From Lonicera japonica (taxonomy: Eukaryota; Streptophyta; Magnoliopsida; Dipsacales; Caprifoliaceae), in contig CM038466.1 in NCBI GenBank assembly GCA_021464415.1, positions 23,499,017-23,563,016 on the forward strand: a stretch of 64,000 bases of DNA, read 5' to 3'. Below are positions 33,156 through 43,290 of the stretch, one piece after another (position 1 is the first letter of the stretch; every line of letters starts with the position of its first letter). The notes under the pieces were generated by a model. That model saw nothing but the letters and a program-made list of their open reading frames with translations, was not told where the DNA came from and searched no databases. A program made the translations under genes and the position numbers.

Positions 33156-33520
33156 TTATATAGAAGAGATACAAACTTCCTAACCTTCTACCAGCTGCTA
33201 AAAGCTATCCGGTTAACAAGGCATGCCCCACAACTTTAAACGCTTTTTGGCGAGTAGTGAGTGAAGGAGGCTGCCAACACCTTAAACAGATAATCACACA
33301 CAATAATACAGATCGGGTGCTACTATCATGTCCCCATCGTCATGTGTATGCATAGTAATGGGACAGTCTTTTTATAAAGTAAAAGCAAAAATTACAACTT
33401 TAAAGATTCGTCTGGTATGTCTTGATAATTATAAGTCTTAGAGTCGTCATTGTTTACGTTTTTATAAGCTGATGTCTCTGAGTCGTCAGTGCTTACGTTT
33501 CTTCATAAGCTGATGTCTCC
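33156..33520 (-). promoter_or_regulatory. Internal promoter of the endogenous pararetrovirus: TATA box and duplicated TGACG block
   Basis: The - strand TATATAAGG (33162-33154) sits in CTTCTATATAAGGAGAG. About 280 bp upstream, a 39-41-bp block is tandemly duplicated (33441-33479 and 33480-33520), each copy with GAGTCGTCA on the + strand, that is TGACGACTC on the - strand. TGACG is the core of as-1-type activator sites known from caulimovirus promoters. A further ATGACGATG lies near 33341. The layout suggests a promoter for the ORF that starts at 32585. Activity is inferred. Confidence 0.55.
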
Positions 33521-33539
33521 TTCTTTATTCTTCGCATCA

Positions 33540-34267
33540 CTAGTCATCAGCCATTACATTGATGTAGCTGTTTGGGCTGGATGCCCTGCTAGTGATGCCT
33601 TGCTGGTATGTCTGGGTGGAGCTTTTAATGGTACTCCAGTATTTTTCTATGTTGGCGATATTGGAGGTGGTAGTTGGTATTATTACCTCCGTGCCCTTAG
33701 TCTGTCCTCTAGTCATCCTCCCTCCAAAGGGCTCTTGTGCTTGGATGATCATATCTTCTTCTTGGCACACTATGTACCATTTTTCTTCGCTTAAAAGTTC
33801 TTCCATAATCCTTAGAATTCCTAAGGACCTATTAACCTTTAAAGCTGTGGGATTTTGTCTTCCTTCGATGGGCTCGAATTCTACTGAACAGAGTCCTTCT
33901 ACATCTAGGCATGGTTCTTCTGAGAACCGGATGAGCTGGAATCCCCCAATCTCATGGTTGAACCCGGCTTTGGGTCCGATAGAATAGCTTCTCAAATAGA
34001 GGGGAAGGTATTCTTTAACGGTCTCGATATAATCGGCTACTTTTTCGCCAAAACAATATGCGTCTATAGTGTTCTGCACTAGAATTTGTCCAATGAGTCC
34101 TTGGCTAGCCAGGAGCTCTACTGGAATGTCTGTCTCTCCCCAAATGTTTATCTGAGGCATCTCTTCACAGAATCCTTTGACGAACGAGGCATGCCCTGGA
34201 ATTGTTCTGTTGAAGCGATAATTACCCATTTCTCTTAGGGTTTCAGCGATGTCTGAGTCTAGATTCA
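33540..34267 (-). pseudogene. Endogenous pararetrovirus ORF downstream of RNase H, unrecognised
   Basis: Open from ATG 34267 (MNLDSDIAETLREMGNYRF) to the stop at 33540, 242 codons. An upstream ATG at about 34382 (MAPPKENKKKD) is in another frame, so the true start may have been lost by a shift near 34310. No transmembrane segment is seen. The protein is mixed alpha/beta in texture (IGGFQLIRFSEEPCLDVEG) with a basic, Thr/Ser-rich tail. By position it is a candidate for the transactivator or inclusion-body protein of caulimoviruses, but I cannot confirm that by motif. It is the longest uninterrupted ORF of the insert outside RT. Confidence 0.5.
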
Positions 34268-34408
34268 TTGTTTCATTATTTTCTACCTCTCGTTCCTTTC
34301 TCAATGGGGTAAGAAGATTGATAAAAAACTTTTTTTCTCGTGAACAAGATCTTTTTTCTTGTTTTCTTTAGGTGGTGCCATTTGACCTATTGCTTTAGCA
34401 TAAGTCAT

Positions 34409-34870
34409 TTATTGGGGTCTATGTGCTTCTATTAAATTTCTGGGAGAAGCTGGATTTATCTGAGCGATAGCAAGCCACTGCATCCTCATAAATCTGGCTG
34501 TAGCAACCAAATTTTGTCTGAACTCTATTTTAAGGTTGTTGGAATGGTTCCACCATAGAGCATCTATGAGGGTGACAGTTTCCTTCATAAATTCTCTTCT
34601 GAATTTGACTAAGTCTGGAAATCTCTGGTCTGGTCTGTACTCGGGGAAGAACATTCCTTCGATCATCTTGTTTTTCCTGCAGATTTCTTTGCTCCTTTTT
34701 CCTGGAGGAATGAGCATATCATCTAGATTTTCTAAAATGGGTCTAGGAATATTTATCTTGTTTCTATCGTTGGTCTGGGTCTGACGGTCATATGCACCCT
34801 GTAGGTACCTGGGGACTTCAACCTGGTCGATAAATCTAGTCTTTCTGCTGGAGCATCCTCCTATCTCCAT
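34409..34870 (-). pseudogene. Endogenous pararetrovirus small ORF after RNase H, unrecognised
   Basis: ATG 34870 (MEIGGCSSRKTRFID) to the stop at 34409, 153 codons, in a different frame from RNase H. It is rich in Arg, Lys and Trp (TLIDALWWNHSNNLKI, ARFMRMQWLAIAQIN) and looks helical. It is followed after 140 bp by the next ORF. I recognise no family. It may be a separate gene or the N-terminal part of the following protein separated by a shift. Confidence 0.45.
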
Positions 34871-34969
34871 TGGTCTAATCTGATTATCTGTAGATAATAT
34901 AAAGCATATTATTAGATTTTTGGTAAACACAGGTTCTCTTAAAATAATATTAGGGACTGTGTTCTTTTT

Positions 34970-36990
34970 TTATTTAATATGAATTATGCTAAAATCATAA
35001 TCACTAAAAGATTGTTGCCATTTAATTATTCTATTAGTCTTTGATCTATTCAGATTTAGGTCTCTAAATTCTATTGCATAGCTAGAGTCTGTATACACCG
35101 TAAAGTGTTTAGGTTTTAAAAAGAGCATATATTTTTCTATTGCTCTTACAATAGCGAGAACTTGTTTCTCGTGGGTTGTGTATCTTGTTTCGGGATCAGT
35201 GAATATCCCTGAGCTGTATTTACACAACTTTTTTTTCTTAGTCTGATAGTCCAAAGCATAATAGATTGCGCCCCATTGTTTATCTGAAGCGTCTGTTTCT
35301 ATTATAAAGACATCTTCTGCATAAGGCATTTCTAATCCAGGAATATTTTTGACTTCTTCCTTTAATTTAGTCATTATATCCATGTCGTCTTTTGTCCAAT
35401 TAAATGGATTAGTCTTTTTAGTTCCTTTTAATTTAGCGGTAAGACTTCTTCTTTTTCCGACTAAATCCTTAAGGTAGTTTGCGGCACAATTAAGCAATCC
35501 AAGAAAGCTTTGTAATTGTTTTCTGTCATTAATCTTGTCTGAAAAGTCTAAAATCTTTTTAGTAATGTGGTCTAAAGGATATATCTTTCCATGTCTTATA
35601 TGGATTCATATAAAGACTATTTCTTCTTGAAATAGAAGTATCTTTTTATGAGAAATAATAATACCATGATTATCAAATTCAGCAATTATTATTCTAAGAT
35701 GTTCTATATGGTCTTCTTTTGTATGACTTGCAATTAATACATCATCGATGTATATTAAGCAAAATTCTAAATACTTTCTAAAAATGTCGTCTATTCTTCG
35801 TTGGAAGACTTGGGGAGCATTTTTGTATCCAAATGGCATAACTAGCCACTCATACTTTCCTTGTGGTACGCTAAACGCTGTCCCCGGTATAGAGTCTGGA
35901 TGCATTTTGATTTGCCAGAATCCGGACTTACAATCAAATTTGTTAAATATCTTTCTATTTTTGATAAAACTAATAAGATTATTCTTATCTGGTATTTTAT
36001 ATGAATCAAACCCACAATTCTTATTGAGAGCTCTATAGTCTACTACCATTTGTCTTTTTCCTCGTTTATTCTCTAATTCATTTTCAACATAAAAGGCAAG
36101 GATATTATGTCTACTAATGTTTTCTTGAATCATTCCACCCTTAAGTAGACTGTCTACTTCTATTTGGAATTCTTCTCTATCTCTCTGAGAATATCCTTTC
36201 TTATAGGTGCCTCCATTTATGGTGGCGTCTGGGTTTATGGGTATAATTTGGCAATATGCCTTATCTTTTTCCCATTTTTCTATAGGATTTTCTCCTATCG
36301 TAGGAATTGTTAATTCCTTGATCCTATCATTTTCTACTTCTAAGGATCTAATGTCTATCTTTTTTCTCTTTCTCATTTCTTGGACTGCCAAGAGATGATG
36401 TCTAGTTTGATCAACAATTTCTTGTTGGATTAATGTTATCTGTTTATAATATTTTTTGTCTGGACAAGTGCATTTGTGTTTAAAAAGGGCATTGATTTTC
36501 TCTATTTCACCACACTCAGCTGTAGAACTCTGAGGGGGGACCCATGAAGGTTTGACTTGCATGAGGTCGAATGCTCGGTCTTTGGTTATGAGCATAGTCT
36601 GAGTATCAAATTTGCTTATATGAGACAATTCTATTTTATCATCATATTGAGCAAAAGGCTGAGTCTTACGAAGGAAATCATTTCCGATTAAAAGATTTCC
36701 TGTGAATTTACAAGGTGGATCCATGACATAAAATTTATGTGTAAATTCATTGTTTCCTATTTGAAAGTAAATGGGAATAATCTATAATGGGAGTTCAAAA
36801 CAATCCCCATTAGCAACTCGTCCGGAGATAAGTTGTTTGCTAGGTCTATAATACTAATCGGGAAAAGCATTTGATTTGCAGATACTGGTAGTACAACCGG
36901 TATCAATTATAGCAGATAGTAGTCTAGGATAGTCTGAATTAAGGATTTTTATTTCAATGAAGCTTATAAAAACTCCTTTAGCTAGGACTC
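34970..36990 (-). pseudogene. Endogenous pararetrovirus protease, reverse transcriptase and RNase H, broken
   Basis: Protease: DTG active site near 36900 (AIIDTGCTTSICKS). RT: open 36724-35606, with KRQMVVDYRALNKN near 36050, VMPFGYKNAPQVFQRRIDD near 35835 and the YIDDV catalytic motif near 35745. RNase H: open 35497-34970, with IIETDASDKQWGAIYY near 35310 and VYTDSSYAIE near 35090. Stops lie within the protease (near 36857 and 36785), between RT and RNase H (35606) and at 34970. The enzymes would copy pregenomic RNA into DNA in the capsid. No integrase follows, as expected for Caulimoviridae. Confidence 0.85.
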
Positions 36991-37000
36991 CTAGATTATT

Positions 37001-37363
37001 CTATTCCTTGATTTCAATTCCTTTTAAGGGATTTAGAATATCAGGGATTATCTTAGGAGGACATTCGTCTAATTTTCTTTTTCCCTCCTTAATTTTCTTG
37101 AGTCTGTTTGTATCAATTTCTTGATAGTATTTATCTATGTCTATGTTTGGTATGTGATCATACTTATTTTCGTACATAATACGGAATTCTTGTCTCCAGC
37201 AGTCCTCATGGTAATGAAGTTTGCATGTAATGCATACCATGAATAATTCAAGTGATATTATTGTAAAACAATAGTCACAAGTGAAGTCTACAGGGCTACA
37301 ATATTTCATTTCGAATTTACACCTATGGCTTGGGTTCGTGTAGCACTGAGGTATTCTAACCAT
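37001..37363 (-). pseudogene. Endogenous pararetrovirus Cys/His-rich segment between capsid and protease
   Basis: Open from 37363 (MVRIPQCYTNPSHRC) to the stop at 37001. It holds two clusters of Cys/His: CYTNPSHRCKFEMKYC and CDYCFTIISLELFMVCITCK followed by HYHEDC. This pattern suggests a cross-braced zinc finger rather than a retroviral knuckle. It leads into the protease with EIKE. It could be a nucleic-acid or host-protein binding module, but it may simply be the polyprotein linker. Confidence 0.55.
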
Positions 37364-37395
37364 TTTTTCTGGTTGAGATGGTCGCCATACATCTG

Positions 37396-39485
37396 TTAAA
37401 TTAAACAGTAAATGGCTTCTTCATAGTCTAGATAAATGACTTCGTCTAATGGTTCATCATCATCAATTGTGGTGATAACAAAACATTCCTTGAATTCTTC
37501 TTCTTCTTCCTCAGAGGAAGATTCAATGTCTGACTCAGTCGTGTATGCACTATACACACTGGCATTGTCATCTACTTCGAAGTCTGATAACTCAATATTA
37601 TATATGAGGTCTAAGTCTTGTGAGTCAGCTTGGGTGAGCATGACTTCTACAAGTCTAACACTGGGCTTTAATTCTTTGTTCTCTCTTTGAGAACAGTTTC
37701 TAGCGAAATGTCCTGTCTTTCCACACACCCAACATTCATTTTTTGAATTGTAGGTGGTTGGTTTCTTATCTTCGCCCTTTCTATAATTAGGCATTTTCTT
37801 TCTGGTGTTTGAATTCTTCTTGAAATATCTCCTTCTATAAAATAATTTCTTTCTTTTCTTTGAATTTTTAAAGCTAGTCGATTTTTTGAATTTATATTTT
37901 TTACTATTAGGGTATGTATTAATCGTAACTTTGAAAGTCTGTTTCCAATGTTTCTTTTTATGGCTTTTGGAAGTACTTCTTCCACATCCCCATTGGATAG
38001 GTGCTATGTCTCTTTCATCTTTAATTGAAGGCATATTTTTAAATGTCTCTTTGATCAAAACGTCTTGTGTTTTCTCGCGTCTTTTAGTTATAATGTAGTC
38101 TTTGGCGAAATTTATTCTTTCACCAAGAGTATCTTATTTAGTATTATTAACTCCAGGCCACTTTCTATATTCATTAATAAGAAGGTGTCCAATAGCTGAG
38201 AGTTTTCTAAAATACTCGTCTTTAAGAGTTGTAATGAACTCTTTTATCTGATAGTACAAAGTTTCATAGTTATTACTATATTCATTAATCTTGTCTAAAC
38301 TGTATATACTAAGTAATGATAACTTAGTTTTTGCTACATCTACTTCTGATTCTTGTGCAAGGTGGCTTGCTCCAATGAATTCAGTTGTAAAGAGTTGTAC
38401 GTACCCATTTATAGATCTCTGGTCTCTTGTCTCATTGAATCTTTCTAGTTTAATTGTTCTAGCTTCGTCTGTTGCTGTTCTTAAACTATCTAAATAATTT
38501 TTTGTAATTCCTTTTAGGGATTGCTTGGCATATCTTCTACATGATTCTGCATCCCAACTTTCGTTGGTCGCAAAGCACATGTGCATCTAATCTTGCCATT
38601 CTTTTAAGGCATTCTTCCTATCTTGTACATTGTCTAAGTTTAGGTAAATACCTACTAGATTGATGGCTATTAAAGCCATATTCTTTGTACTTTGGAAGTC
38701 CATGGCTGTCGTGGGTAATCCTTTGACATAGTCTGGTTAGTCTTAATAATATTGTCACTATAAATAGGAATATTTATAGCTACATGAGTTTCAAATATAT
38801 TGAACCTGCTTCTGGAAGTCTCTACTGTCTTAACATTGTTTCCTCCTTGGATTGCCGTAGCAACTAGAAACACTTGTTCTTCTTCTTTTTCTTGGAGTCT
38901 TAATTTTCTTAGGAGCTCTTTCATGTCCTGAGAATTTCTTAAGTCTTTTATAACTTCGCTAGATATCATCATATTGTATCTAATCGATTTACTTATTTCA
39001 AGATTATTTTTGTATGTGTCTCTTTCTTGTTCTGTTAGGTCATGTCCAAAATTTTGGATTCTGGCCTTCTCATACAAAATATCATGATTATCTATAGAAT
39101 TTTTTGGTCTATAATTTGGAGCATGTTGTAACATCCTAGCAATGTTAGCATTACTACATTCTTCTTTTGAAGGATCATCCATTGCTGAATCTCCCATGTT
39201 TCTAAATCTTGATTCCTCTGTTCTAATGCTCTTTGCTTTGAACTTTGGAGGAGCAAACTGTATATTAATATTGCCTGTGATATTATCTTGGGCAATATAT
39301 AAAGGCTCGTTCTGTACAGCCTTTGTTTCTTGGAATTCTAGCAGTTGCCAGAGAGTCTTAGCATGTTCTTTCATAGGTCTAGTATTTCTTATACTGTACG
39401 TATTATTAAAGTCTGATGTAGTCGTTCTAACAAGGATTTGTTCATTCACTCTTCCTTGTGGAATACCTGGTTGCATTCCTTCGAA
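37396..39485 (-). pseudogene. Endogenous pararetrovirus capsid protein, broken
   Basis: The frame from 39476 carries the N-terminal acidic and coiled-coil part (KELLRKLRLQEKEEEQ near 38890). A shift near 38740 leads to the core (MALIAINLVGIYLNLDNVQ near 38690), a TAG lies at 38589-38587, and the core continues at 38586-38134. The C-terminal part 38058-37396 has a Lys/Arg-rich stretch, the zinc knuckle CWVCGKTGHFARNC near 37730, and an acidic Glu/Asp-rich tail near 37500. Basic region, knuckle and acidic tail are the usual layout of caulimovirid capsid proteins, which package the genome. Confidence 0.8.
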
Positions 39486-41029
39486 TGCTTTATAGGAAAG
39501 TTACATAGCTTTGATATTCTATGTTAATGTTTGCGTCTGGTAACACGTAATCTTCATAGCATGTGGCACATAAGATTAGCTTGAAGTGCTTTGCTGTTGG
39601 TATAGATACTGTAAATGCCGGAGTGACATTGAAGTATCATATATTGTCTGACATTTCTAATTGGGCTATTCCAACTAAGCTTTTCTGGAAATCTTTTCAT
39701 CTTTTGTCGACTAAGCAACAAAGGATGTTAACTCCATTATGTGGTCTATGAAGTCCTTGGATTCTTGCTTAGAAAAGTCCAAAGGTTAGGAATTGAAAAT
39801 TCCTGTCTGTTCCTCTTGATCTTAACCAGTCTGGTTCAAAGATTTGAATTTCTGTATAATTCTTTTCGAGGATATGATTTCTACTACAATAAGTGATATT
39901 GTAGCTAGGGGTCTTATGGATAGCTCCTTCTCGGAACAAGTCTATGTATCTGATTGGAGGAAGCTGTCCATTACTTATGAATTCTTCTGTGTATTTCCAG
40001 TCCATTTCTCTTCATTCTTTTCATTGAAGTGGGTGTGAAATATTTTTTTCTCTCCACCATGTTCTTATGTTGGAAGAGGAGTCTCTTACTCTTTGGAACA
40101 TCATATTTTGATGTCCAATGCTAGGATTAAGGCTAGCTACCTTTCTAGTCATATCTAACCCATTGTTTCTAATTCTTCCTGTCGAAGATTCTTCTTTCAA
40201 TGGGATGGATGGAGTTTCTTTGAACTTACAAGTGGTTTCTTGTTTTTGTTCAATTTTCTTCTCAATTCTTTCAAAATGATTCTGAGTAATCATTTTGTGT
40301 TTTAATTTGGCTAATAAGGGTTTTCCTAAGAGCCAATTGGTCTTTATACAATTTAATGTATAATTCTTCATTTATCGTCTTAGTGTTCTCCTTTAGAGAA
40401 CTATGTGCTGTTGCAATATATTTTTTTAATTCATGGACATTCATATTTTCTGAGTCTTGTCTAGAAGCAATTCCTTCTGTAAGTCTAGCTTCTAAAGCCT
40501 TGAAATTTCTTTCAAGTTTGTCGACATACATCAATATGTGAGGTGTGTCTAAATCTGCTTGGCTAGTCTTACTAGGTTTCCCATAAATGGCTTGTATTCC
40601 ATTCATGATTTCTTTTAATTGTCTTTCTACCTTATCTGAATTTTCTCAGAATTCGTTTATGGTAGCTTCTTGAGTCTTAAAATGGTTCTCCCATTTTCCG
40701 TTTAGATAATATGCTAAGTTTTGTTGAAACTTAACAAAATCATTATAGAAGGTTCTTAATCCTTCAGTCTTAGCTTATAAATCATTTCTTAGATTTTGAG
40801 TGAAATTATATTCACAGTCTTAGGTGGCTGCTATAGTCGTAGAAATGAAGTTTAGTCTATCTAGGATGTAGATTGTTACTTTGTTAGCATTATTGATTTC
40901 TGATTCAATAAATCTGCGAGAGAATCTTTCATCGCTCATCTTGTCTATTATTTTTCGATAAAAGTCTGATATATCTTGAGGAATAATTCCTCCTGGAACT
41001 TCTTTCTAGTCTGAGTTAACTATTTCCAT
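39486..41029 (-). pseudogene. Endogenous pararetrovirus coiled-coil domain and movement protein, broken
   Basis: The frame starts at ATG 41029 and reads leftwards with at least four stops before 40606. It then has coiled-coil sequence (MYVDKLERNFKALEARL near 40525). The movement protein runs about 40000-39500: GQLPPIRYIDLFREGAI near 39965, then NGVNILCCLVDK near 39735 and SIPTAKHFKLILCATCYEDY near 39595, the pattern of the 30K superfamily that enlarges plasmodesmata. Two in-frame TGA codons lie near 39697 and 39649. Similarity is by motif order only. Confidence 0.65.
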
Positions 41030-41113
41030 ATTTTATATTTGTGGAATATAGTTATGAATTCTGGGTATAATCTTAGATTCCTAAGTGGATAATTTTGTGA
41101 GCTCGATGTCTAA

Positions 41114-41347
41114 TTAGCGAATACGTTTTGTTAATTCGTTAATCCTTATCTCTAGAGAAGAATTTTTCTCTTTGCAAATAGTTTTTGTTTCTCTAGTCGT
41201 ATTGAGAATTTTTCTCAATGTTGTAACAAAATCCGAAGGAATTTGTTGGTCTAGGTTTTTTATTCGTCTAGTATTATTTTTGGTCTCTAAATCCAAAAGC
41301 TGGATGTCTGATATGATCTTTTGGAGATCACTATGAGTTTGTTGCAA
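41114..41347 (-). CDS. Small coiled-coil ORF in the pararetroviral leader region
   Basis: 77 codons from ATG 41347 (MQQTHSDLQKII) to the stop at 41114, without interruption. It has heptad-like spacing of Leu/Ile (LQKIISDIQLLDLETKNN, LEIRINELTKRIR), so probably a helical coiled coil. It lies between the primer-like site and the start of the movement-protein frame. Small ORFs in this position exist in several caulimovirids (capsid-associated or aphid-factor-like), but no family is recognised. It may be chance. Confidence 0.4.
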   Translation of the reverse strand: MQQTHSDLQKIISDIQLLDLETKNNTRRIKNLDQQIPSDFVTTLRKILNTTRETKTICKEKNSSLEIRINELTKRIR

Positions 41348-41634
41348 AACTAATAATAAATATTGGTTTTAATCTAATAAGCAATTTATTGCTCCTGCAA
41401 TAACCTGCTTGCTTTCTGAGTGTTTTAAAGGTATATGTTCTATATGTGAACAACCTTCAATCTAAGTAGTTAAACACCCTTCTGCTCCGATATGGTGAAT
41501 CGGAATTGGTTGGTAGTCTAGATTTGTTCCCAAAATAGAGGTGTAGATGCGAGAGAATATTCCCAAGGGCATCTATGTAAACAACGTCTATTGTTTGAAG
41601 TCTGTTGAGGAAAGGAGTTTAGGATAACTCTTTA

Positions 41635-41763
41635 CCTCTCATACCAAAATGGGGTTTCCGTCTATTTCTAAAATATGAAGGTTTACAATTTAATTTATAA
41701 CCAAGTCGAGGGACTAAAGTCTAATGTCTAATAAAGACAAAAGTCTAAAATACCTTATTTATA
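41635..41763 (-). promoter_or_regulatory. Primer-binding-like site and upstream TATA of the pararetroviral leader
   Basis: The - strand TGGTATGAGAGG (41646-41635) matches the initiator-Met tRNA primer site TGGTATCAGAGC at 10 of 12 positions, at the place expected for genome position 1. The - strand TATAAATA is at 41763-41756, about 110 bp upstream. GTCTAA/GTCTTT repeats cluster at 41715-41750. The leader to the movement-protein ATG is about 600 nt. Confidence 0.6.
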
Positions 41764-41900
41764 CAAATAAGTAAAAAAGTACATTATTCTTATAAATAAG
41801 TTATAAAACTACCTTAGTCATAAAAAGAACTCGTCTTTAGACCTTTATTTTGGAAAAAAAATAAAAAAATAGAAAAGAAAGATTGACATTAAGTATAAAT

Positions 41901-43144
41901 GTAAAAAACCCAAAACTCCTATACTATTGTAATTTGTTTTTAAAAAAATTCACTTTAGCTCCTGATTTATAAAATTTAACTATAATCCCCCTTCAATTAT
42001 TAATCTTTATCACTTAACTCCCAAAATAGCATAATTGTCCTTGTACATTTTCTCATATATATAGGAAAAATAAAATAAACCCAACCCACCTCGATCCATC
42101 TCAAATTGAAAATCCTAATTAAAGTATGTGTGTGTTTTAAGGTGTATATTTACCAAATATATATAGGGTAAATTTCAAGCAAAGTATTAACTTAAGGATC
42201 TACTTATCAGTTGAATTTTTTTTATAAAATTTGGTGGTGATGATCTACTAATCATAAAAAAATAAAAATAATCATCCATTTGAACCCCCCCCCCCCCCCA
42301 CCCAATGTCGAATATTGACTTAAAATCCTTAAGTTAAGACCTCATATGAAATATAACCTACATATGCATCTGTATAATTATCCGTTTGAACATCCCCTCC
42401 CCCACCCCACAAATGTCCAACATTTGACTTAAGATTCTTAAGTTAAGACCTTATATAAAATGTAGCATATACATATGCATATGCAGTATATTTCTATATA
42501 AATATACATATATATAGAGAGAGAGACATACCGCCACCCTGAAAACTACCACACTCTATCATATATACATATAGACACACCTCTACCCCGAAAACTATCA
42601 CGCTCGATATATATAAATAAATAAAAGTAAATGCAAATATGTATGTATATGCAGTGTACTTACATAGAAATATACTACATATATATTTCATTTATGATAC
42701 GGACCTAGCTTTTTTACGACGTTTTTCTTTAGTAAAACATTGGGGGTGTTTTTTTACAATGCAAAACTGTCATAAAAAGGACCGGTTCGTACGGACCGGT
42801 ATGTTTGCACTTGAAAATTTTCATATATATATATATATTTGGTAAATATACATCTTAGATTATAAAATCACTTTAATTATGATTTTCAATTTTAGAACGA
42901 ATATATTAAATTTGAGATTGATCGAAGTGGGTTGGATTTATTTTATTTTATTTATTTATTTATTTTTCTTTTATATATATATATATTTGTTAAACTTTAA
43001 TTATACAGGGACAATTATGTAATTTTTGGAGTTAAATGATAGAGGCTATTAATTGAGGGGGGTACTTGACTGTTGACTTTTATATAATTGATGGTTATAA
43101 AATAAAAATTACAATAGGTTAAGGAGGATTAGTATTTTTTGCCC
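41901..43144. mobile_element. Mutator-like non-autonomous element, long TIRs, 11-bp target duplication
   Basis: The left arm (41901 to about 42170) and right arm (about 42830-43144) are long imperfect inverted repeats. Left GCATAATTGTCC pairs with right GGACAATTATG, and left CCCAACCCACC..GATC with right GATCGAAGTGGGTTGG. Ends are GTAAAAAACCC at the left and TATTTTTTGCCC at the right. Flanks are TAAGTATAAAT (41890-41900) and TAAATATAAAT (43145-43155), an 11-bp duplication with one change. Long TIRs and a 9-11-bp duplication are typical of Mutator-like elements. The middle has a duplicated block with C runs (42280-42300, 42385-42410) and no transposase. Confidence 0.8.
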
Positions 43145-43290
43145 TAAATATAAATAAATGACAGGAAAAGGATATAGCAGAGACCGGATAAGATAAAATT
43201 AAAAGAGAGAAAGGCCATTCAAACTCATAAAAATTAGAAAGAAAAAAATAAAAATTTTGGAGTACTATTAAATAGAAAACACCAATCGAA
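43145..43290 (+). promoter_or_regulatory. Core promoter and 5' UTR of the SSL gene
   Basis: TATAAATA at 43149-43156, 135 bp upstream of ATG 43291. The TATA lies inside the target duplication of the adjoining Mutator-like element, so all original upstream promoter DNA has been displaced by about 1.24 kb plus the pararetrovirus. Promoter function is inferred from position. Confidence 0.5.

Larger units (their letters stand above)
31520..41880 (-). mobile_element. Endogenous pararetrovirus (Caulimoviridae), near genome length, inactive
   Basis: About 10.3 kb read on the - strand in the order: TATA and leader with a Met-tRNA-type primer site (41.76-41.63 kb), small coiled-coil ORF, coiled-coil plus movement protein, capsid with zinc knuckle, protease, RT, RNase H, two unrecognised ORFs, an internal TATA promoter and a last ORF. 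RT and RNase H without an integrase, a 30K-type movement protein and the knuckle CWVCGKTGHFARNC identify a caulimovirid. Each coding region has in-frame stops or shifts. Borders are approximate. The genus is not settled; extra ORFs downstream of RNase H argue against a single-polyprotein type. It is a broken fossil copy and no intact replication frame remains. Confidence 0.85.

Noticed and set aside
33489..33987. Two + strand frames of 101 and 131 codons with hydrophobic stretches
   Set aside because: Shadows opposite the pararetroviral ORF 33540-34267; no independent signal.
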